Below are positions 12,580 through 14,518 of a stretch of 14,518 bases of DNA, piece after piece. A model generated the notes under the pieces. That model saw nothing but the letters and a program-made list of their open reading frames with translations, was not told the DNA's origin and ran no database searches. Source of the DNA: a bacterium (lineage in GTDB: Bacteria > Desulfobacterota > GWC2-55-46). The stretch is from positions 1-14,518 of the forward strand of contig SCQA01000168.1 in the NCBI GenBank assembly GCA_004298725.1, written 5' to 3'. Positions within the stretch are counted from its first letter, which is position 1. Each line of letters begins with the position of its first letter. A program made the position numbers and the translations under genes.

Positions 12580-14518
12580 TTTATTTCATGCCAATCAATC
12601 ACATTTAAAGTGTTGCCTACATTTCCAGCTCCGGCACAACTTGTGCCAACCGTAACCGAGTCAGTGATATTTCTGTATTGGTTGTTTAAACTCGTCGCGC
12701 TTTCATACAAATAGAGTCCGCTCGCAAGCCCGGTGCATGGGGTTGCGTTAGACATCGGGGTGTACTTACCTGCCGCGAACGGAGCAGGCACCGTTACACC
12801 TGCGCCTGCTCCGGCGCTTGACGAAGAACCAAAAGTAAGCGCTTTAACCGAGCCTCCAGCAACAGCGCCAGCGGAGCCGGAGTTAAGGTAGGCGCAATAT
12901 GTATTAACGCCGTCATTAAACGCAAAGAAGCTGTTTGACGCAAGCGCCATAGCCGTTGCGCTTGTGTTCTTTACATTAAGGCTAAATGACGCAGGCGAAC
13001 CCGTCACAGCGCAACTTGGCGTAAGACCGCCCCAGTACGCTAAATTTACGTTTGCATAAGCGCTGAAGCTAAGAGGCGCAGTAGTTATTGCCGTGTTCAG
13101 GTAAGACGCCGTTACCGTGGCCGTTAAAGCCGCCAAGCTGGACGGCGCTATCAGCTTGACGGTTGCAACGCCGTTTGCGTCGGTTACTGCCGTAGCCGAG
13201 CTTAAAGAGCCGTTCGTGCTTGAGAACGAAATTGTTTTGCCGGAAAGCGGCGTTAAACCGTTTTTAAGAGTGGCGGTAATTGTGTAAGCCGAGCTTCCAT
13301 CCGCCGGAACCGGCCCCACAGGGGCAGAGGCTATTGTCATACCGTTAGCCGTTACTGTTATTTCAGTGCTACCGGCGTAATCCGTCAGTCCCGCGGTGCA
13401 AGGCGCAACTGTCTTGGCTTCCCTCAGCGTAATTGGGAAATTCACATATGTATCCGTTGTAACGGTTTGCGTTGATTTGAACGGCACAGGCAAAGTAGCG
13501 CTTGCACCTGGCAAAAGGTTTACCGCGCCGGTAAAACGAATTGTATCAGGCGGGCCGGCGCGTAAAGTGCCAGTCCATCCAACTGGAGCGGTTGCAGGGT
13601 ACCCTGTTGCAGGGGCAATATTAAGACACCACCCTGTTGTAGCGCAAGTAGCTTGAGTAGGTATTGTTATTTCCACGCGACTAATCGGACATGTGCCCGC
13701 GTTGGTTATTGTCCATGTAAACGTCTGAGGGGCAAGTGCCGTGCCAGTGCCGGAAGATATTGACGCAGGCGTTATTGACGTTGAAAAATTTGAAAAGATA
13801 CCGGTGTTTGACGTTGATGCAACGCTTGACACGGGGCCGTTAGCCATTGCGTAGCCGCTTAGGCAATAACTTGTTCCAGCGGTTCCTGCAACGGTATATG
13901 TCCACGTGAATACGCCGGAGCCGCCCGGCGCTATTGAAGAAATGCTTGCCGGAGACGGCCCGGACACAAGCGTGTGCGTCGCAAGGCACCCTGCCCCGGC
14001 AGTAAGCGCTGACGGGGCTACGTTTACAAGAGCGGAAGGGCCGTTGTTTTGCACGGTCATGCTTACGGTTACGTTCTGGTTGTTGACGGCAGTCTCAGGG
14101 TATATGCCGATAACCGAAGTAAAGTCGCCTATTGTTACGGAGTTTGACGTCTTGCTTAATGAATTCGCCGTACCGGTGGAATCGCTTGCGCGCGCGTTGA
14201 AGTTTACAGTGCCTGCGGAGTTGGCCATGTACTTCCATGTTATCGTGCCGGTGTCTCCTCCAAGCAAGCTTCCTGCGGCATTAAGGCTAAAAGGCGAAAG
14301 CCTGTAAATTACCGCTCCTGTTGAATGGCTTGCCGGCGTAGTTCCGCCGTAGCCGCGTGTAATGCCTGTAAACGACGTGGCCGTCATGCCGGTGTACCAG
14401 ATTTTTTCCGAATCTATCTGTATGGAAGAAGGCGACACGGCAAAACCAGATGTTGAACCTACGGTAATTGCGGTTGAAGTTGCGGTTATGGCGGTGCTAA
14501 GCGACGTTGACGCGTAAA
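12576..14518 (-). CDS. Large repetitive Ig-like/DUF11-like surface protein, 5' end outside window
   Basis: The frame stays open to the window edge, so the N-terminus is missing; an internal GTG at 14438 is not the real start. About 647 codons are visible. The protein is rich in Ser, Thr, Ala and Gly and built of beta-sandwich repeats. The first visible part has the pattern I-Q-I-D-S-E-K-I-W-Y-T-G and G-A-V-I-Y seen in phage-like and adhesin proteins. Two DUF11/CARDB-like units follow (about 14190-13420). A bacterial Ig-like (Big_1, invasin-type) unit follows at about 13350-13095, with D-A-N-G-V-A-T-V. The end is a cysteine-containing domain that closes in N-V-I-D-W-H-E-I-K. Scattered cysteines suggest disulfides outside the cytoplasm. 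I see no LPXTG, PEP-CTERM or beta-barrel anchor. It is likely an adhesin or fibre protein; any link to the pilus operon is by position only. Confidence 0.75.
   Translation of the reverse strand, partial: YASTSLSTAITATSTAITVGSTSGFAVSPSSIQIDSEKIWYTGMTATSFTGITRGYGGTTPASHSTGAVIYRLSPFSLNAAGSLLGGDTGTITWKYMANSAGTVNFNARASDSTGTANSLSKTSNSVTIGDFTSVIGIYPETAVNNQNVTVSMTVQNNGPSALVNVAPSALTAGAGCLATHTLVSGPSPASISSIAPGGSGVFTWTYTVAGTAGTSYCLSGYAMANGPVSSVASTSNTGIFSNFSTSITPASISSGTGTALAPQTFTWTITNAGTCPISRVEITIPTQATCATTGWCLNIAPATGYPATAPVGWTGTLRAGPPDTIRFTGAVNLLPGASATLPVPFKSTQTVTTDTYVNFPITLREAKTVAPCTAGLTDYAGSTEITVTANGMTIASAPVGPVPADGSSAYTITATLKNGLTPLSGKTISFSSTNGSLSSATAVTDANGVATVKLIAPSSLAALTATVTASYLNTAITTAPLSFSAYANVNLAYWGGLTPSCAVTGSPASFSLNVKNTSATAMALASNSFFAFNDGVNTYCAYLNSGSAGAVAGGSVKALTFGSSSSAGAGAGVTVPAPFAAGKYTPMSNATPCTGLASGLYLYESATSLNNQYRNITDSVTVGTSCAGAGNVGNTLNVIDWHEIK

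Noticed and set aside
13396..14307. Plus-strand open frames opposite the surface-protein gene
   Set aside because: The minus frame has clear Ig-like repeats and continues through the edge; the plus frames are by-products of its repetitive composition.

Overview
The window is a chromosomal segment of a Gram-negative bacterium (outer-membrane secretin, periplasmic type IV pilus alignment proteins). All supported genes lie on the minus strand, so reading order runs from high to low coordinates. The combination of GspA/GspB-like genes ahead of pilMNOPQ, a miaB–bifunctional nuclease pair and a receiver–DUF4388 protein resembles Desulfobacterota (former Deltaproteobacteria), Nitrospirota or a relative. 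This placement is an inference from gene content and style, with no marker gene to settle it. Base composition is intermediate, with one clearly AT-rich intergenic block at about 12015-12575.

Layout in transcription order: (1) 14518-12576, the C-terminal part of a large repetitive Ig-like/DUF11-like surface protein, open at the window edge. (2) 12575-12015, a non-coding AT-rich region with a miniature inverted-repeat element flanked by TTAT, a perfect 15-bp-arm hairpin, a possible terminator, and a near-consensus sigma-70-type promoter whose spacer contains 11 consecutive T. (3) 12014-5145, one apparent operon of nine genes: MerR-like regulator, GspA/ExeA-like AAA ATPase, GspB-like TPR membrane protein, pilM, pilN, pilO, pilP, pilQ and a SPOR-domain protein. 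From pilM to the SPOR gene the genes overlap or are two bases apart. (4) 5144-4853, a hairpin and a promoter for the next group. (5) 4852-3036, miaB overlapping a bifunctional nuclease gene. (6) 2964-434, a degenerate GGDEF protein translationally coupled to a degenerate receiver–DUF4388 protein. (7) 336-1, the N-terminal part of a PHP-domain hydrolase.

How it works together: PilM (cytoplasmic), PilN and PilO (inner membrane), PilP (periplasm) and PilQ (outer membrane) form the alignment complex spanning the envelope of a type IVa pilus. PilQ here is short and lacks the AMIN domains that normally hold it to peptidoglycan. The ATPase lacks the usual peptidoglycan-binding tail of ExeA. The one recognisable peptidoglycan-binding module is the SPOR domain of the last gene, whose start overlaps the pilQ stop. 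The most interesting hypotheses are therefore that a separate SPOR protein anchors the secretin, and that the whole operon is driven from a promoter prone to slipped-strand switching. No pilus motor (pilB/pilT), platform (pilC) or recognisable prepilin gene is present in the window.
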